Shown: positions 61,047-64,000 of the stretch, in pieces
Layout of the letters: each line of letters begins with the position of its first letter
Numbering within the stretch: the stretch's first letter is position 1
Assembly (NCBI RefSeq): GCF_000010405.1
Contig: NC_009465.1
Location: 558,001 to 622,000 of the forward strand
Length of the DNA stretch: 64,000 nucleotides
Source: Candidatus Vesicomyosocius okutanii
GTDB lineage: Bacteria; Pseudomonadota; Gammaproteobacteria; PS1; Pseudothioglobaceae
Direction of reading: 5' to 3'
Program-made: the position numbers and the translations under genes
The notes under the pieces: model-generated
Database searches by the model: none
The model's input: only the letters and a program-made list of their open reading frames with translations
Told to the model about the DNA's origin: nothing

Positions 61047-61577
61047 TTACTTTTTCTTTGATTTAGGTGCCAGCATCATGCCAAGCTGACGACCTTCCAT
61101 TTTTGCCTTTTGTTCAACATTAGCAAAATCTTCTGTATCTTTCTCTATTCTATCTAGCATTTTCATGCCTAATTCCTTATGTTGCATTTCACGACCACGA
61201 AACCAAATACCAACTTTAACTTTATCTCCATTATCTAGAAACTTGACTAAATTTCTAAATTTAATTTGATAATCACTCTCTTCCGTACCTGGACGATATT
61301 TAATAGTTTTAACTGTATTCCTCTTTTGTTTCTTTTTAGCTTCTTTCTTTTGTTGCTTTAATCCATAAAGAAACTTACCAAAATCCATAATTTTACAAAC
61401 AGGCGGTTGTGCACTAGGAGAAACTTCTACTAAATCTAACTCAGATTGAATTGCTTCTTGCTTCGCAATATCAGTATTAACAATACCAATCTGCACGCCT
61501 TTAGCGTCAATTAATCGAACTTTTGTTACCCTAATGGCGTCATTAATTCGAGTTTTTACTTTATTTGGTTTTTTAAT
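61047..61577 (-). CDS. infC: Translation initiation factor IF-3 (AUU start)
   Basis: Binds the 30S subunit and checks initiator codon pairing. No ATG is in position. The family's N-terminus [19 protein letters not shown] is encoded upstream of the GTG at 61496, and the frame leads back to ATTATT at 61580-61575 behind AGGAG (61587-61583). The second ATT (61577) has 5-nt spacing and gives 176 aa (E. coli 180), opening I/M-K-K-P-N-K. AUU is also the infC start in E. coli, where it allows IF3 to repress itself. The start lies 22 bp inside the end of thrS. Confidence 0.93.
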   Translation of the reverse strand: MKKPNKVKTRINDAIRVTKVRLIDAKGVQIGIVNTDIAKQEAIQSELDLVEVSPSAQPPVCKIMDFGKFLYGLKQQKKEAKKKQKRNTVKTIKYRPGTEESDYQIKFRNLVKFLDNGDKVKVGIWFRGREMQHKELGMKMLDRIEKDTEDFANVEQKAKMEGRQLGMMLAPKSKKK

Positions 61578-63466
61578 AATGTCTCCTGGTTTACTTTTTT
61601 TATAAACGTTCCAACGCTCATTGCACCTAAATCTTTTCCACCACGTTGCCGTACTGAAACTTGACCTTTCTCCATTTCACGATCACCTACCACTAAAATA
61701 TAAGGATAACGTTGTAGTGAATGCTCGCGTATTTTAAAGCTTACCTTCTCATTTCGCAAGTCTGAAATGACTCTAAGTCCTTGTTTTTTTAACTTTTTAA
61801 CAATATCTACAATAAATTTTGCGTGTTTTTCAGAAATATTAATAATAACCGCCTGAATAGGTGATAACCAACAAGGGTACGCACCCTCATAATGTTCAAT
61901 TAAAATACCTAAAAATCGTTCCAATGAACCCATAATGGCACGATGCAATATGACGGGAGTTTTCTTTACACTATTCTCATCAATAAATTGTGCACCTAAA
62001 CGTTTTGGCATAGAAAAATCAACCTGTAAAGTGCCACATTGCCACTGTCTATCTAAACAATCTTTTAATATAAATTCAATTTTAGGACCGTAAAATGCAC
62101 CTTCACCTTCTTGTAACTCCCATACTATATTCTTAGCATTCAACGCTTCTACCAATGCTATCTCAGATTTATCCCATACTTCATCAGAACCAACCCGCTT
62201 TTTAGGTCGAGTAGATAACTTGATATTAATCTTTTCAAATCCAAAGTATTTATATACATTAAATGTTAAATCAATAAAAGTTGAAACCTCATCTTGAATT
62301 TGTTCAGGTGTACAAAAAATATGACCATCATCTTGTACAAAATTACGCACACGCATAATACCATGTAATGTACCTGAGGGCTCATTACGATGGCATGAAC
62401 CAAACTCTGCTAGACGTAACGGTAAATTACGATAAGACTTTAAACCTTGATTATAAATTTGAATATGTGCAGGACAATTCATAGGTTTCACTGCATAATC
62501 ACGATCACCACTAGTAGTGGTAAACATAACATCACCAAATTTATCCCAATGACCTGACTTTTCCCAAAGACTTTTATCAATTAATTGGGGGGTATGTACC
62601 TCTTGATAACCATTATCTCTGAAAATACCGCGCATATATTGTTCAACTAATTGGTATAAGATCCAACCCTTGGCATGCCAAAAAACCATACCAGGCGTCT
62701 CTTCTTGTATGTGGAACAAATCCTGAGTTTTTCCAATTTTACGATGATCTCGTCTCGCAACTTCTTCTAACTTATGTAAATATACTTTTAAATCTTGCTC
62801 ATTCCCCCAAGCCGTACCATACACACGCTGTAACATTTCATTACTAGAATCACCACGCCAATAAGCACCAGCCAATTTCATCAACTTAAAATTCTTAAGT
62901 TTAGCAGTTGAAGGTACATGCGGCCCACGACAAAGGTCAATAAAATCGCCTTGCTTATACAAAGATAGTATTTGATCAGTAGAAATTGACTCAATAATTT
63001 TAACCTTGTAATATTCGCCCTTATCTTTAAAAAACTGTAATGTCTCATCACGACTCATTTCAAATTTTTCAATCTTAAGATTTTGCTTAACCAATTTATG
63101 CATATTTTTTTCAATTTTAATTAAATCACCTTCTAAAAAGCCATTTTTATAAGCAAAATCATAATAAAAACCATTGTCAATTACAGGACCAATCGTCACC
63201 TGTGCATCTGGATACAGCATCTGAGTAGCTTGTGCCAATAAGTGCGCTGTAGAATGGCGAATAATCTCAAGCCCTTGATCATCATTTGCCGTAATAATCG
63301 TAAGATTAGCATCTGTCTTAATTAAAAACGAAGTACTAACCAATTCACCATCAACCTCACCAGCTAATGCAGCTTTAACCAAACCCATAGACTTTGCCAC
63401 TTGCTCAACACTAACTACTTGTTCAAATATTTTTTTTGTTCCATCTGGCAGAGTAATAATTGGCAT
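61556..63466 (-). CDS. thrS: Threonyl-tRNA synthetase
   Basis: TGS domain (1-61), editing domain with [10 protein letters not shown] (about 71) and the second editing motif CRGPHVPST (about 178), class II core with zinc-binding C in [10 protein letters not shown] (about 332), and C-terminal anticodon-binding domain (about 535-636). 636 aa is typical. First of thrS-infC-rpmI-rplT-pheST-ihfA, the E. coli order. Confidence 0.97.
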   Translation of the reverse strand: MPIITLPDGTKKIFEQVVSVEQVAKSMGLVKAALAGEVDGELVSTSFLIKTDANLTIITANDDQGLEIIRHSTAHLLAQATQMLYPDAQVTIGPVIDNGFYYDFAYKNGFLEGDLIKIEKNMHKLVKQNLKIEKFEMSRDETLQFFKDKGEYYKVKIIESISTDQILSLYKQGDFIDLCRGPHVPSTAKLKNFKLMKLAGAYWRGDSSNEMLQRVYGTAWGNEQDLKVYLHKLEEVARRDHRKIGKTQDLFHIQEETPGMVFWHAKGWILYQLVEQYMRGIFRDNGYQEVHTPQLIDKSLWEKSGHWDKFGDVMFTTTSGDRDYAVKPMNCPAHIQIYNQGLKSYRNLPLRLAEFGSCHRNEPSGTLHGIMRVRNFVQDDGHIFCTPEQIQDEVSTFIDLTFNVYKYFGFEKINIKLSTRPKKRVGSDEVWDKSEIALVEALNAKNIVWELQEGEGAFYGPKIEFILKDCLDRQWQCGTLQVDFSMPKRLGAQFIDENSVKKTPVILHRAIMGSLERFLGILIEHYEGAYPCWLSPIQAVIINISEKHAKFIVDIVKKLKKQGLRVISDLRNEKVSFKIREHSLQRYPYILVVGDREMEKGQVSVRQRGGKDLGAMSVGTFIKKVNQETLLKNQIK

Positions 63467-63520
63467 TACAGAATATTAAATCTAAAAAAGAAAAAACTAA
63501 ATTTTACCTTGATAATACTA

Positions 63521-64000
63521 TTATTTTAAGGCCTTTATTTGTACAATTATTAGTTGTAATGAAGTACTACCTCTCCAACTATTAATAGACAATTTATAAA
63601 CCGCCAAAACTTGCACAAACTCAAGTAGCGGTTGAAAGAATGCAATACCATCAAATACTTTGGTATTACCCTTAAATTTTAAGCGACATTTTAGATGTTT
63701 TTTACCAACCACTTTTTGCTCAATAATCTCAAATTTACCATAAAAAATAGGCTCGTCAAATCCTTGACCCCAAGGTCCAACATCAACTAATAATTGTGCA
63801 TTGTTTAAGGATAATTCAAATACCTCTAATTCACCATCAGTTAACAAATTAACTTTAGATATTTGGTTATCTAGATGAATTTGAATAGCGTCTGAAAAAA
63901 CTTGTTTAAAATTAGAAAAATTTTCAGATTTGATACTTAATCCTGCTGCCATAGCATGGCCGCCAAATTTTACAATTAAATCAGGGTTTTGCCTATCTAC
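63521..64000 (-). CDS. recJ: Single-strand exonuclease RecJ, C-terminal part (cut by window edge)
   Basis: The frame is open to the window edge. It begins with VDRQNPDLIVKFGGHAMAAG, where GGHAMAAG is the DHHA1 motif of RecJ, and continues with DVGPWGQGFDEPIF in the C-terminal OB region. 160 codons of an expected 560 or so are present. RecJ is a 5'-3' ssDNA nuclease used in RecFOR and mismatch repair. It seems intact here, although recO nearby is lost. It lies 54 bp upstream of thrS. Confidence 0.92.
   Translation of the reverse strand, partial: VDRQNPDLIVKFGGHAMAAGLSIKSENFSNFKQVFSDAIQIHLDNQISKVNLLTDGELEVFELSLNNAQLLVDVGPWGQGFDEPIFYGKFEIIEQKVVGKKHLKCRLKFKGNTKVFDGIAFFQPLLEFVQVLAVYKLSINSWRGSTSLQLIIVQIKALK

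Overview
The window is very AT-rich and gene order is largely that of a gammaproteobacterium (thrS-infC-rpmI-rplT-pheS-pheT-ihfA; rnc-era-...-pdxJ-acpS; serC-serA-pheA-...-tyrA-aroA; cmk-rpsA-ihfB; mlaC-murA-hisG-hisD; cysE-iscR-iscS-iscU). Unlike a normal gammaproteobacterium it has many gene-free AT-rich stretches of 300-700 bp, several recognisable dead genes and few regulators. With a DsrC-family protein, a persulfide-sensor-like ArsR repressor and complete amino-acid routes, this fits a genome-reduced, autotrophic sulfur-oxidising symbiont of the SUP05 clade, most likely a vesicomyid clam symbiont (Ca. Ruthia / Ca. Vesicomyosocius type). The organism name is inference; the erosion is seen directly. 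No transposon, prophage or CRISPR array was found.

Layout. 1-4.2 kb: iscU (edge), iscS, iscR, cysE, lpxL, ttcA. 4.7-8.9 kb: a TolC-type outer-membrane protein, aroK, ilvE, lysC. 9.3-11.9 kb: M48 protease, a small cytochrome c, rsgA. 12.5-17.9 kb: DUF423 protein, tRNA-Lys, ihfB-rpsA-cmk, lysS. 18.5-26.7 kb: ccmH, uup, a HAD phosphatase, a small membrane ORF, a uvrC pseudogene, mlaC-murA-hisG-hisD. 26.8-33.9 kb: ffh, ypjD-like, lepA, bcp-ubiG, a small secreted protein, acpS-pdxJ, then a recO remnant. 34.3-39.6 kb: era-rnc, divergent from a Cas6/Cmx6-like gene; then an arsR / tRNA-Arg / lgt / thyA run and a second MlaC-like gene. 39.7-42.7 kb: ctpA, lepB, a DsrC-family gene. 43.4-49.3 kb: serC-serA-pheA-truncated hisC-tyrA-aroA. 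49.4-52.2 kb: a vitamin B12 locus with a decayed cobalamin riboswitch, a btuB pseudogene, intact btuM and cobO. 52.2-55.4 kb: glyA, tRNA-Pro, moeB/thiF, msrA. 55.4-64 kb: a repeat/palindrome region with an unknown ORF, then ihfA-pheT-pheS-rplT-rpmI-infC-thrS-recJ (edge).

How the genes fit together. Amino-acid biosynthesis dominates: the aromatic branch (aroK, aroA, pheA, tyrA), serine/glycine (serA, serC, glyA), cysteine (cysE), histidine (hisG, hisD), aspartate family (lysC) and branched chain (ilvE). This is what a nutritional symbiont would keep. Translation, Fe-S assembly, cytochrome c maturation and envelope functions make up most of the rest.

Most interesting points: an orphan Cas6/Cmx6-like protein diverging from RNase III with no CRISPR in view; a B12 locus that has lost its outer-membrane receptor but keeps a BtuM-type transporter and adenosyltransferase; a DsrC-family protein without either C-terminal cysteine; an ArsR protein with the cysteine placement of SqrR/BigR persulfide sensors; and ongoing loss of repair genes (uvrC, recO).
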